Assembly (NCBI GenBank): GCA_963678705.1
Contig: OY783207.1
Location: forward strand, 2,108,001 to 2,172,000
From: Panorpa germanica
Lineage: Eukaryota; Arthropoda; Insecta; Mecoptera; Panorpidae
DNA: 64,000 nt
Direction of reading: 5' to 3'
The position numbers and the translations under genes are program-made. Under the pieces are notes generated by a model. It was not told the origin of the DNA. It was given only the letters and a program-made list of their open reading frames with translations, and made no database searches. Positions 1 through 12,731 of this stretch are shown in pieces. Each line of letters begins with the position of its first letter. Position 1 is the stretch's first letter.

Positions 1-507
1 TTCAATTTGTGAAGTATATAGCTTACTATACGAGACTGCCGACGTCATGAATCGTGCGGGGCGGGGTGGGTTTGGTGGTGGGGGAGTATTCTCCAGTGCA
101 CATTGTTTGGGAATACCGACAGCCTTATGTTATGTGGCGTTTGTTCTTTTTTTCAGGGCACTCTGATAGTTTTTCATGGTGACGCAACGACCAAATGAAA
201 ACAAATCTATGCGACAGTGGAATACCGTTGCCGAGTTACTTGGACACGGTGTTAATAGTTTTGGTTAAATTGTACATATATTTTCTATGTAAGCTTTAGT
301 TTTTCTCTGCATACTAGAATACTGAATATAAATTATAGAATATAAGACAATATCTCCTGTGTTGCTTCTGAAATTTATATACTAATTTAAATAATTACAT
401 TGTTTAACTTAAATCATACCAGAAATTTAAAGAAACGAAATTTAAAGTTTATTATTTATTATAAATTATGAATTCTTTTCTATTTTATTATTTATTTTTT
501 TCTATTT
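1..507. other. Noncoding AT-rich sequence
   Basis: No coding signal is visible. There is a G-rich patch at about 57-90; after about 250 the sequence becomes very AT-rich and runs into the family B repeat. I see no recognisable element here. Confidence 0.6.
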
Positions 508-1135
508 TTTATTTATTTATATTATTGTACAACATATTAAGTTTATTGTGTAAAAATTTGAAGTCGATTGGAGTAAAACTGTCGGAGATATAGAGTTTTA
601 AGTATTCACCTCTCTGGTCTGCTGTCATGTTACTGTGAAACTTTTAAATGCGGTTTTCACAGCTTTTTCAGAGTCGGTGCCCTCTCTAGCTCAAAATCTA
701 CTGGATCGATTCTTTTAAAATTTTACGAGGTAACGCTGTCGAGCTTTTTCTTATTTTTTAATTCTAACGTATTTTAAAATAACAAAGTTTCTGATTTTTT
801 TCATGAAAAATCGGTATTTTGAATTTTAAGCGCTGTAAAAAATTGAAAAATCAATAAAAAGAAAACTCGACAGCGTTACCTGCAGAAACTTATCAACTAA
901 TGAAATCATTTTGGATTGTCGATTTCAGTAAATCCAGTGATAAGTTATGAGTGGCACCGCAATGGAACTTTTTTTGTGACGTCTGCGGAGATTCGCTGTC
1001 AATGCCTCATTTCTTGATATTTATTTATGAAAATTTCGCAGTCATTTTATCATGTAGTAATTATAGAAATAATTATATATGAACTGTGTCGTCAAAAAAC
1101 ATTATCGAATATACTTATTTTTTATCGTTTTGACC
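508..1135 (+). repeat. Family B interspersed element, copy 1
   Basis: This block matches five other blocks in the window. Shared landmarks run in order: the ttattgtacaacatattaag start, an 'aaactgtcggagatatag' segment, paired inverted segments around 'aactcgacagcgttacctgc', the 'tttcgatttcag' tract, a short open frame beginning near MSYEWHR, and the end 'atcgttttgacc'. In this copy the frame is broken (ataagttatgag rather than atgagttatgag). Copy 6 shows TTAA at both ends, suggesting a TTAA-target (piggyBac-like) non-autonomous DNA element. The ends of this copy are worn and no TTAA is preserved. Confidence 0.75.
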
Positions 1136-2972
1136 AAGATTAGATTAGAATATTAGATTTTTAATAACGATATTTAACTTTAAAACATGTAAGGCACAGC
1201 ACTTCAATTACCTTCTGTTCGTGAGTTAAATGAAATGTGCGCCAATAGTGTCACTTATACTTTTATAGTCTAAGTCACGATACTTAAAAGAGGTTATAAG
1301 AGCGGTATAAATTTATAATACGATAATGAATTTTATTTTATTCGTTTCTATATACATTATAGAAAAATAAGTGAGTCAATGCTTTTTAGTTATATCGGCA
1401 GTTTATATCCCACAACTTGTTGTAAGTATGAGTCGCCGCCGAACTGTCGAACTATATATGTGTTTCAAAGGACAAGTACATAAAGTATTTGAAATCGTCT
1501 TCGTTCAACGGTGAAATGTGAATAACTACTTAACCGAGAAGGTGGCTAAATCGTGATGTGCCTAACAAAAAGGATTTGAAATGAGTTTCAAGTACAAAAC
1601 ACTTCCACGAAGGACCTCCAAGGATCTCATTAATGCAACGCGGTGTAAGGGATGCGAACAGAACAACGGAGAACAGAAGAAGATCCCATCCGCAGGGAAA
1701 TAACAACTAAGAGACGCAAATGGATTGTGAATAAACTCACGTATTGAATTGTATTTCACGTGGGTGTCAACCAAAATGACGTCATTGAATCCCCAGACAG
1801 ATAGAAAACTAATATTTACAACCCTGTGGCTGATGGTGAAAATTGTAGCAGCAGAATAAATCTCACCAACACCCCTCTTCATTCCCTACCCCTGAGTATA
1901 ATATTTTAGAAATAATAAACTTGGGGCATGTATGGCATGAAATCAGGTCCTATGTAAACAGCCAAGGATGCTTTACTCTGGGGGCGTCATTGCTATCAAA
2001 ATAAAGAAGCGCTTTTTATATCACGGTGAAGGATGATTTCTCTTCATTTTTTTCGAGTATCCAATACTCTTTATTTTCTTTTCGAATCAATCAAGTAGGT
2101 TTTTTTCTTTTTCTTCTGAGAACAAAATACAAGTTTATTGGAATTTTTTTTATCTGACGTTTTATTATACAAAGCTTTTTGAAAATTGAGAACTTGGATG
2201 TCAATATTTATTTTGAATTACCTCGCACGAACCCCCCTTTCTCCCCTAGTGACGTAGTTGAACATAGTGAGAAACAAGGAAATCTTCACCGCTATGTTTA
2301 AGTTAATACAATTGTATCAATTATATCTATCTGGTGCATTGTATGCAGTTGTAGCTGCCATGTTTTCTCCCGCGAATAATATAACGAGCACGTGGCATTT
2401 TAGGAGGGGAGGGGGGATATAAATTGAGGTAGTCTCTATGGGAGGCATTAACTCCCTGTTCCGCCTGTCAGCTTTTCCGCTCTGACTGACACTAACGCTG
2501 TCAAAAACATTGCGGGCTGTATATGAAGCTCTCACACTACCCTCCTCCCCTTCACTTTCCCTGCCCCTCCATTGCATGGTACTCTGCTCACGGAATACTT
2601 AAATAAAGTTCGCTTAGTAATCAATTAAGCCATGGCCAATTGCACGGTATCGGGTAGCCTTAATTTATTTTATATTTTCTGACAAATGCTTACATTAAAT
2701 TAATAATTACCTTCAGAGATTATGAATTTATGTTCTTCACAATAGGTTAATTGCATAAATTGCATAGGCGTCCGCATAACATTTGGTAGGGGGTTTGTGC
2801 AGGTTCTATCCTCCGATTATTATTTTTTATCTCTTATAATCTAGTCTGTTAGACTAATAAGCAATTTAACGTTAACATAATAAAATATAAACAATAAAGG
2901 TTTTGCTCTTCAGCAAACCTTATTGTATGATATGAAATATGTATTACGTTTTGAACTATTAATTGCATTAAA
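1136..2972. other. Noncoding stretch with polypurine and C-rich blocks
   Basis: No domain is recognised. A 106-codon minus-strand frame at 1562-1882 has no known motif. Low-complexity patches include a C-rich tract near 2228-2248, a G/A run at 2403-2416 and a CT-rich run near 2535-2572. I see no gene here. Confidence 0.5.
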
Positions 2973-3303
2973 CTAACTCAACAACTTTTCAGTCTCTATT
3001 CTATTTTTTTCTTCATCGTTGTCCAGTAGGTGTGTTACCTCGTCATTAACATGTTGTTGGAGTCTTTCCTGGTGATTCTTGGCAAATTTCCTTATTGCAG
3101 TGTCCACAATTTTCATCTTTAGGTCCCGGTGAAGATCACTTTTTCTAATATACCAGGGTGCTTCCACGATATTTCTTAGCACTTTGTTTTGGAACCTTTG
3201 GATTAAATCCTTGTTGCTCTGACTGGTACAGCTCCATAGCTGGATTCCATAAGTCCACACTGGTTTAAGAATCTGTTTGTATATTAATACCTTATTTTGT
3301 ACA
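2973..3303 (-). pseudogene. Jockey-type LINE ORF2, C-terminal fragment
   Basis: Read on the minus strand this gives about 108 codons ending in a stop. It begins with a segment reading ILKPVWTYGIQLW and includes RFQNKVLRNIV, APWYIRKSDLHRDLKM and a charged tail. That is the highly conserved region just after the reverse transcriptase domain at the C-terminus of Jockey-clade ORF2 proteins, which copy LINE RNA into DNA at the target. The rest of ORF2 is absent upstream, so this is a 5'-truncated insertion. The frame is intact over this short piece, so it may be fairly young. A much more decayed relative lies at 8403-8560. Confidence 0.85.
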
Positions 3304-4712
3304 ATTCCCTATATTTTATATTAAGTTATTCTTTTTTCTTCTTAACATGTTCTTTCCAGCGCAGTTTAGCATCCTACGAGTATCTATTGAAAATTTTTCA
3401 TAGATTTCTCAAGCTTGCTAAAAACTAATTCCAAGTTTCATTTACTCTCTTACATAGAAATTTAAACGCAACTTACTAGCGTACTACAAGCGAACGCCTG
3501 AGATGCTTTTATTATTTATTATATAAGAAATAATTTTTCCTTTTTTATTGCCTTATAAAAGTAAAAGCTTATTATATTAAAAACATTTTTCTATTTATTT
3601 TTATTCAAATATTAAAATAGCTTACTTGTAACCCTCGAATTTCCTTTCTGGCCGAGAGGCCGTGTTTTATCAACTTGATTGTCTTATCTCATGTACCACG
3701 TGGTTTCAAGCCCTAAAAACTTTTGAACCTTTCGGACAAAGTCATAAAACGGTGCGCCTGGTCCCCATGAATATATGAATGTAGATAAATTGATGCCGCT
3801 TTATTTTATTTTGCGTCCACCTGTCGGTGCTTCCTGTTGTGTCACCTTCCTCTCTCTTCCCCCACATCATCCCTTATCACACCCAAATCACTGCTCCTAT
3901 CTTCTCGTTTCATTTTTCAACTGTGCTGTTTGCCAGAATGGTGTATTTTCTATTTGTTTGCGGGATCCTGCGCTGCGCTGTTCAGTTCTGTTACTCTGGG
4001 ATCCGGTTGACTTTTTATTTATTTATTAAATTCATCCCGGCGGCTACATCCGGCGTGTTCTATTATTTCACGACAGGAGAGGAAGAGAGTGAGAGGAGAT
4101 ATAGAAGTTAGGCTGTGTCATTCTTCCTGTATATTTTGTAGGATAGGATGGACACGGTAGGTGCTGCGTTTGCAACTTGATTAAAATTGTATCGGCACGG
4201 AAATGTTGAGTTTTGAAGGAAGAGAGGGCGGCGGCGTTGGGGGATATGTAAGCCGAGATGGTAATGTAGCTGACAGCGTGTACCGTACATACTACTGATG
4301 CATATTTGTATTTGAAGCGCGTGACATCTGTGGCGGCTCGAAAACAGGCACCCTTATACCTTTAGTGGAATTCTGGAAAACAATAACCCAACCCTAGGTG
4401 CCCCGTATACCCACTTCACCCCCCCTCCCCGCAACGATTCCTATCACCCTGGCCATTCAGCTCACCTGTCGAGTACTTTATTGTTTCAATATCGAGTTAT
4501 ATGGGAAGACGTACCGGCTTGGGCTGCAGCCGAGCGCCTCAGGCACCCCACCCCCCACCCACATCGGATGACTTCACCATATCCATTCCAATTGTTCAAT
4601 AAGATTGCTAAAAGAATGAAAACATACTACTTACTTAGCAACTAGATCTGTAATTTGATTATATTCGAGAAAGCTATTACTCAAGCAACATCTTATTGCA
4701 TTAGAACTACAG
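3304..4712. other. Noncoding stretch, C-rich patches
   Basis: Mixed AT-rich sequence with CT-rich runs (about 3845-3905) and C-rich blocks at about 4418-4432 and 4536-4562. The overlapping open frames near 3775-4111 follow the low-complexity composition and show no domain. No gene is supported. Confidence 0.5.
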
Positions 4713-4902
4713 GAAGAAAAAAAGTAATTGAAATATTTATTTACCAAAAGTTGTTAAAAGATTCTAATGTTACAACACGTTGACTTTTGGCAAACTTTAC
4801 TAAAATCTGTAACAGCAGTCCTGGATGTGTTGCAACATTAATATAAATAAACTTGTTATTATCTTTTGGTAAATAAATATTTCAATTAGTGTTTTTCTTC
4901 CG
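4713..4902. repeat. Inverted repeat (hairpin-forming), ~38-bp arms
   Basis: The arm at 4725-4750 is the exact reverse complement of 4863-4888 (26 bp). The pairing continues outward imperfectly through gaagaaaa / ttttcttc to about 4713 and 4902. The ~110-bp spacer holds a second, weaker inverted pair (ttacaacacg / tgttgcaac). This may be a worn foldback element. No target duplication was identified. Confidence 0.75.
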
Positions 4903-7627
4903 GGTCGTTTCTATGTTGATTATAAAACCACCCGAAACACTTAACCGTCGCAAATAGTTTCTGTAATCCCTATGTACTAATTAAGCCGGACTTATTTGAA
5001 CAGCTAGAGGGAAACTGACAATCTGTGTGTGAAGACCTTTTTCTCCCATCATCTTGTTCAAGGGGATAGAGAGGAAACAGGGGGGATGACATGAAGATGT
5101 CGCGCACCAGATTGCTACATTTATAAGTCCGTACGATGTAGTTCACGCAGCAAATGATTACCTCTTTGGAGAATGTGTGAAATTCTATATACGTATATAT
5201 TTAGAAACATGTCTTCAAGGACATGGATGGATAACTCTCCATCAAGAAGTTTTATTATAGTAATAAGTAGAATACGATCTAAATAATCGAATCTAAATAT
5301 GAATATAAGATTTCCAAATTACGTTTGTGGTGAAGAAGATACTTTCAATCATGTTAGGCTGCAAAAATAGAAATAGTCAGATATGTGCATTATTCAATAG
5401 TATTTGTAAATACACCAATTTTCCAGTGAATGTTTTAGTTTTGATTGCGGAAGTTTGAAGTGATTTGACTAAATGTGTTGTGCAATTGATAATGAACCAA
5501 CAAATAGAAATATACGAGTATCTTAAAAGTTGCAGAGAATGTTTATTTGTACGTCTGCTTGAATAAATTTTATTTTTATTATAGTTCGATTCGGTTCTTA
5601 GACAGTTGTTATATGTATATTTATCTTTTAATGCATGTCACTAGCCTTTACATTCTTTCCATAATAAATTATTAATTATTAAAACTATTCATAGATTAAT
5701 TCATTATTAAAACTACTCATCTAATTAAACTTAAACTGATCTGAAACTGAGAAAGAGCAGCACTTTCTGTTTTGTCCTCTACTTCTCTAGGTAACCATTT
5801 TCAAACCCATGATTCATCCTCTCTTTTCTCTTTATTCCCTCTCTATTTTTTTATTCACTGCATCATAAGTAACAAGCTTAAGAATTATTAAGACAGTTGT
5901 ATGAAGTTGCTTTAGTAGTTAATACAATTCAAGAAAGACCTAAGACTTCTAGAACTTTTAGATCAGATACCACGCTCTATATTTACAAAATTTGAAATTA
6001 AAATTAACGACATGTTAGACAGGGTGCATTAACCATAATAAATTGTATATAAAAATACTTTCTTAACTATAAACTGAGTCACAGAAACAAGTCATACTTT
6101 TTGTCTTGAAATAATCTGTGGTTTAAATGAATGGGGTTACATTAGTTTACCGGGAGTACAATCTTCGTTGGTCAAAGTACAAGTTTTGGCCTCAAGGGTT
6201 GTACGTCTTTTCGTAATCTCACCCTCAAACATTTTAAGGGTGATATAAAAGTGGGTGGCTGGCCATTAGGGACATCTGTGGCCTTGCCCTGTGTGTGCGT
6301 CCGTCCCCGTCCCCATCCCCACTCCCCTCCTCGTCACCATTTCTTCCTCCAAGTTGCTCGCGCCTAATCTAAATTGAATTTCTAGAAGGATCGTGCCTCC
6401 GTGTCTACAGATGATTTGCCATTCCGTTTCCTTATGTTTACTTAGGTATGCGTTAGATTAGGTTAGGTAAACGTTTGGTTAGAGTTCATTGTATGAGTTG
6501 GGAGGAATATGGGAAGACAGAGGGGGTTGGTATGACAAGGGTAACCAATATTAAGAGCTGTATTATAATTCTAAAGGATGTACATTAGTAATTCCTTTAT
6601 GCCTAGATCGCTATCATCTTTTGCGTTAATGGAAAGGTTTTGTTTGCACATTTGACGTTTATAAAAGGTTTTCGGTATTGTAATAACCACTTTAACATTC
6701 AATAAGAGAAACAATAAACCCAAACAGTGAGCGTGCCACGTCATTTAGGAAACTAATTTAAAATCTCTTGTTCCGGCATAATATGGTAATGTATCGCCTT
6801 CAATGAAAATAACCACAAGACAGCAAGAATATTATTGCGCCGGGGAATCGGTTGCTCACGTTCTCTATTCTATTACATACTTCTATTTCTATTCTATTGC
6901 ACAAATTCTATTTTACATTCTTAAAAATATTCATAGCAAAGTTCCTACTAATAAACTACGATAAAAAACCCAGAACACAGTTTTTAAGATACTCGATTCA
7001 ATAAGGAATTCAAACACACCAATTATAGACTTTCTCATTTGCTTGAAAGCTTTTCAGGATTTAAAAGTTTTTATACAATTACTCGTACTTAAATATATCA
7101 TTAAAACTAGCAATTAGTTTAAAAATGATTGTTTAAACTCTATATTTATTGAACGGAAATATTTCATTCTGTATGATTCTGATACTCATTATATTTAAGT
7201 GGTTTAAAGTACTTGCCCATTCATGAAATGAATTCATTGTTGAAATAAATCATATTTCGTTTCTAGTTCATTATTTGTTATAAAGATTGCAATTAGTGGT
7301 CTGTATATTTAATACTAACAATCTTTGTTTAGTCAGTAGCGTACCGCTAGTGATGGAGGTCTATCACAATCATCGTAAGCAAAAATTCGTAAAATGTTAA
7401 CCACAATCTCACTTAAACTCTTAGGCCGTTCTTAGCTTAGTTCCTAGGAGTATTAATTGTAAGTAATAACGTATAACCAATATATAATTATTTTAATTAA
7501 ATGCGAGCGTTTTGTTCCTTTTGTGAAAAATCTTTACTTATCTATAGTCACGCTTCGTTACTGCCAATCGACTAATAGATCTCACACTTAAGACTGATAA
7601 GTAATTTGCAATTGACATATTAATTGT
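4903..7627. other. Noncoding stretch
   Basis: AT-rich, without recognisable coding exons. It contains a C-rich run at about 6300-6338 and a short 'ttaggttagg'-like motif at about 6455-6466, too brief to call telomeric. Near 7334 'cagtagcgtacc' resembles the start of hAT-type ends but is unsupported by anything downstream. Confidence 0.5.
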
Positions 7628-8260
7628 AATGGGCTTGTGTCCTATGTCTATTTAATTTCTATAAAAGTGTACTATATATTGATAAAGTGGGTTACTAGAA
7701 CCTCAAATGTCCAATTATTGTTTAATAACTCTTTATATGTTAAGAGATATTAACAATTAAAAAAATCATTTTGTCTCTCTAATTATTAAAGGGATTCAAC
7801 GTTGTACACATTCCAAATGCATGTGACATCACAACTGCTGCCAACCTTACAGCTCATAAATCTCTAATATATGTATTTATATATCAAAATATTAAATATT
7901 ATTTACAGCTATTTCAAGGAACAATAAAATTTCAATATTATGTCTGCCTTAGCAGGGTTAAATAAAATAAAAACTTATTATTCTTTGACTTGACTTGATT
8001 ATTTCGACTACCAACAGCTACAAAACATTATCACAGCACTGATCTACTCAACAAATAACTGACGTTAAAATGCATTTCACATCATACAAATATGGCCGAC
8101 CATTTCTAACGCTAAAACTACAATTAAAACTTTTAATTGCTATATCTCAGTCAATATTTAGATATTTAATAAAATAGACACGCCAATACACATTTATTAA
8201 CATCAATTTCAATGAACAATTGAAAAATCGACCACTAAAAAATGAGGACACAAGCCCATT
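7628..8260 (+). mobile_element. Family A MITE, copy 1 (full length)
   Basis: The element is bounded by inverted ends AATGGGCTTGTGTCCT and its reverse complement (aggacacaagcccatt). Its ~600-bp interior recurs six more times in the window. Landmarks are 'tgggttactagaacctcaaa', 'gggattcaacgtt', 'ggttaaataaaataaaaac', 'tatggccgaccat' and 'gacacgccaatacacat'. There is no coding potential, so it depends on a transposase supplied elsewhere. The superfamily is unresolved because no consistent target-site duplication is visible when copies are compared. Confidence 0.92.
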
Positions 8261-8402
8261 GTTTATCAGAATACTTTATTTTCTGATATATCTTGCACAA
8301 CATTTTACTAAATGTGCCAAATCTTTTTTACACAATTTCTCTAACTCGAAAGCTTCAAAAGGTTCGGTAGGTGGGATACCTACTACCTAGACATTACCAT
8401 AT

Positions 8403-8560
8403 TATTGGAGTCTTTCCTGGTGATTCCAGGCTTTCCATCTTCACGTCCCGGTGAAGTTCACTGTTTTTAATACTCCAGGGTGCTTGCACAAAGTTCTTGT
8501 TCAGTAATCTTTGGATTAAATGCTTGTTGCTTTTATTGGTACTGCCAGTTAGCGAAATAA
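8403..8560 (-). pseudogene. Decayed Jockey-type LINE fragment
   Basis: Stretches on the minus strand match the LINE fragment at 2973-3303 at the DNA level: 'ttggagtctttcctggtgatt', 'cccggtgaag', 'agggtgcttgcac' and 'ctttggattaaat'. Internal deletions and stops disrupt the frame. This is an older copy of the same family, in the same orientation. Confidence 0.7.
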
Positions 8561-9668
8561 CATTGATTTTGTGATCTACTTGTGGAATTCTTTCAACTTT
8601 CCACTAGTTTTTGGGGGCCTGGGGCATATTAGAAATATATTTGAAGGTATAAGCCTATTTTAGTGTTATTGATCACCATAATGCTTGATAAATTCTATTA
8701 CCAACTTACAGCTTCAAAACAAAGTGACTCTTCTCATCTTTAGCATTAAGTAAGATACAAAATTAGCGAACAAAGGACCCTGCTCGAAGGATAATTCAAT
8801 AAGCAAATGTAATCCTCTTATTAACTTCCAGCCGGAACCCGGAACCAGGAACCATCTGCTCTGTGTTCAACTCTTCGAGTATATTAGAGACTAGAAAACA
8901 CACACATACAATCACAATCGTATTCCATACATGTAAACACGTAAAACATTAAATATCCCTTAAGCTAGGAAAACACTCCTACTTCTACTTTAATTTCGAT
9001 AAAAGAAAATGGAAAACTGTTATTTATAAATATACGGTAGAATTAAATTGGTTTTGCTGTTTGAATAACTTCAAGTAAGTGATAAGTTTGCTGAAGAACA
9101 AAGGTAGACTCTTTGTGAGTCACCTGGTGGTTAAATATGTAACTACTCTTAAAATCTTGATGGACTTAATTAGCAAAGAATTTATATTTATATATATTAA
9201 AGTTTGCTGTAGAGGAATGTATTATCGAATTCTTCATAAATGTAAAATATTTTAGCGATCTCTCGAATGGTTCAGATGCTCCAGTAAACTCTGCTTCTTA
9301 TTCGATACAAACATCAAGGTACAAAACATACTTTAAGTATATCATCGACCATATTTCTGAGAAACTTCTGTATTGGAACATGTCAAAGCTTTTATAGTTA
9401 CATTAGTATTTAAAGAAGGCATATAGGAAAAAATCTCTATTGATAATTTATAAAGAAAGCTAAAGCCATGGACTTGTACGACTCTATATAACCGTTTACG
9501 ATATTCAAAAATCATTTTACTTTTGAGAGGAAAACGAATTCTATTTGCCATAGGATCTATACATACCTTTGGCTTTCGTTTCAACGTTTCACTATTTGGA
9601 TATTGATTTAGGACAATATTGTATAAGTTGTAAAAGCAGTCATATCCTGAGAACGTTGTTTGCCGGAT
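8561..9668. other. Noncoding stretch
   Basis: AT-rich sequence with no recognised repeat or gene. The minus-strand open frame at 9342-9692 overlaps the start of a family C element and shows no domain. Confidence 0.45.
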
Positions 9669-10490
9669 TATAAAGCCTGTCGCACACTGCAAGCGTACTT
9701 AAACGATGGTGAATTCGGGCGCAAATCGACGGCTTGGTAGAGCGGTTATAACTCTCAGAGGCGACTCCTGTGTTTATTGCATGTGTTGTATCACAATACC
9801 CCGCTCCTTTTCGGTGACCGCTGTAATTGTTACACATTACCGAAACGTAATTACACCATCTAATTAGTCTTAGCTTGAAGATTTCGCGTGACTTGAAGGC
9901 GTAGCGGGATGTTGGGTTAGAGTTTGACTTTCTTAAATTCAACCGAGGCAAATTATACGCCAAATAAATTTGTAATAATAAATTATTGTAATATTTTAAT
10001 ACTGATAGCTGAAATGGATACTCTTACTCTCTTTTTGCAATTAGAAAATACAATCAGAAGATTTCGGTATTAATACGTCAACGGTACTCTTTCAATAAGT
10101 GCGGCAGAGTGGGGGGAAAAGAGAAATTGTGCTTATTATATTAGAATCATTCATTTGAGTTGTTTTAATTGGTTTTTAACTTATATTCAACTAGCATTTT
10201 TCAAACTTCGTAGCTAGAACTCTGAAAGCATGTCGACTTCTGTGTTCTTTGCATGTGTTGTGTCACAATACATACATACCACGCCAAATCAAACTTGTGT
10301 ACTGTAGGGTGTATTGGAGTTGTTTTGCACTAACATCATTTACTTTCAGAGCAAACTTTTACTTTAATTTTTATCGATACACCACTGTTTCTTTCGAGTC
10401 TGAGACGGCTGATTACATTTACAGGGTTCGGATAGGTAAAGCATAGTAGCGCGTATACCTCCGGTCAAAATTCGCTTTCAGTATGTCCAG
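9669..10490 (+). mobile_element. Family C element, long degenerate copy
   Basis: The left end at about 9670 reads 'aaagcctgtcgcacactgc', matching the terminal inverted repeat of the family C copy at 49328. The right part (10228-10480) matches the 49328 interior: 'aatcaaacttgtgtactgtagggtgtattgg' and 'atttttatcgatacaccactgtt'. The segment 'tgtgtttattgcatgtgttg...tcacaatac' near 9768 recurs near 10237, so part of the element is duplicated or a ~430-bp insert lies between two partial copies. No transposase is encoded. Confidence 0.65.
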
Positions 10491-12731
10491 AAGAGTATAA
10501 CGCCTAATTTATAAATTACATATAATTTTTTAGCCCATATTTTTCGACGTTTCCCATGACCCATTTGATTTAAATTCAGTGTTCAATTATTGTATAAACC
10601 AAACGATTAATTTATCTGAAAGTATATTTCTGGAATTGACTCTTCCAAGGTGCTCTCTTAGAAATGTTTTTGTTGAAATTATTAAAAATATAAATAGCCC
10701 TCTAGCGGCACATTCGTTGGCGATAAAAATGTTCTGTGTAAAGTTGAATGGCTACGACTCTGCAGGGATAGTACAAGGACAAGGACAGGAGTTGAGGGCT
10801 TGTTGGCACGTGTAAGTGTGAATTGATGTTTATAGAGTATGGGTAAAAATAAGTGGGTGGGATAAGGGTGCAAATCGTTGTGTCTAACAAAGCGACCCAC
10901 CTCTCATTCTTATAATAAAACGTTGGAACTTTCTGTATATGAACATGAAGACGGGGATGGTGATGTTCTATGCCTTAGCTCAACTCACATTCCGCCTAAA
11001 TTAGCTACGTGAGAAGAAAGCATCAGTCACAAGCAGTGTTTGCATACACACCATCTAAAAACAGGGTGTGGTGGGAAGGAACCCCCAGGACATTGGAGAC
11101 ATATACATCCTTCAGTTCCTTCACGTTCATCGTACGTAGCATCTCTGTTGTAAGGTGATAGGTGTTTTGAATCGTCTTTCACTCACCCCCCTCTGTATCA
11201 CTCCCCGCTGATCCTTTACACAAGCTCCTCTTTTGTTCGGAGTGGTTTCACGGGACCGGGCGAGAATAATAGCTTTCAATATGAAATTGAATTCCGCGGT
11301 TCATCGAGTTTTCATCCCTATACTACCACCCGTTATTATATTCCTTCAATTCCATTTTTCACCGAAAAAATCTTTCACATAAAAATGAATGACGTTGATC
11401 CGGTCTCTTCATATCCAAAGAGAGAAAGAGAGAGAGAGCATGCCATCCGTTTGGAGCAAGTTCAATAATTTTAAATTTTCCTATATAATTTAAGTATGTC
11501 TACCTACGGACATTATTGGGACATTCTCCGTCAACTTTATCCAACGATTTAAATGTTACTTGCGATCTCACTATATGTAGTTTCTTCAGTGTAAAGCAGA
11601 GGTCAACACAATTTTATTTGAAAGAGCCAAATCGTAAAAGTTTTGATTGTTTGCCAAGAAAAAATGCGAAGAAATGTACATGCACAATATGCATGATATT
11701 TTTACATATTTTTATTTACAAATAAATGTATTATAGAAATTCTTAAATTTTGCGTAAAATTGTTTTTTTTTTCTGAGATAATATTTCATCACGCTGAAGT
11801 TCGAAATTAGTACCTCTTAATTTAATTAGTAAAGCAAAACTGACCGAGTAGACGTAAGTACCGCCACGTGCAGTCGTTATTCTAAACTCGACTATCAACG
11901 TAAGCCGACTCCAAATGATGCTACGAACATCTTCCAACGTTGGACGCTTGATGGTTAGACGCATCGTGTGGCCGATGCTGGAACTATGTGTGTCTAATGT
12001 CATTTTTACTACCCACCACACTTGATCCACATGTCATGCACTGCTGCACGAATCGTCTAACAAAGGAAGGTTTTATACTTGAAAGTTTCTTTATTTACTT
12101 GAAAGTTTTTGTTAAACAGTGTCAGTGTCAATAATATCAACAAATTAATAAAATAAATAACTCATTCGTTCCACCGTGTAGCAGGAAACTTTCCATGTCA
12201 ATCTTTCAATATTTGACTCACACGTTGGAGGAAACAATTGAATCAAACGTTCACCGCATTGACTTGTGTTTTGGAAGAAGTACAATTATATTAAAACTAC
12301 AAATTAAAAAGTTATCCATGAAAAACCGTTGCCCAGCGGTCGTAGTTTGGCGATGTCTGGTGTAGGGGTAGCTATCACGAAACTCTTATTGTTACAATGT
12401 CCCATACGCTGTTGTATCTCTCCCCCTCCCCCATTCTCTACCCCACGCACTCTTTGGAGGGACAATTACGTAACACTGCGAACTCCCATTATTCTCTGTG
12501 AGACTGTCACATATTTCTTTTTAAATTAAATCTACACGGCCTACGACGGTCGTCGGCGTCGTTTACTGCCATTGTATTCACAGCGTCGTGTGGCGTCGCG
12601 TAACGTCTTACACGAATCTTATGTTAGCTAAGTTGTACATAAATCTAAGAATTCGATTAGCGTCGAAGGTGTCGTACCGTTTCTAGAACATAATCTACAT
12701 TTCCGAATCGCAATAACCCGTCGCGAGTATA
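10491..12731. other. Noncoding stretch with microsatellite
   Basis: It includes a (GA)n run at about 11419-11439, a GC-richer patch at about 12535-12610, and many short open frames without domains. One minus-strand frame at 11743-12030 has moderately protein-like composition but no family match and no supporting splice context. I do not call a gene. Confidence 0.45.

Noticed and set aside
1562-1882. 106-codon minus-strand frame as a gene
   Set aside because: No domain, Ser/Phe/Leu-rich, and no evidence of splice sites or homologous copies.
3775-4111. Overlapping plus-strand open frames as a gene
   Set aside because: Composition is CT-driven, two frames overlap fully, and there is no domain or splice context.
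6455-6466. ttaggttagg motif as insect telomere repeat
   Set aside because: Only two units; common by chance in insect DNA.
7628-8260. Target-site duplication for family A
   Set aside because: Flank pairs differ among copies and no consistent 2-9-bp duplication could be defined by eye.
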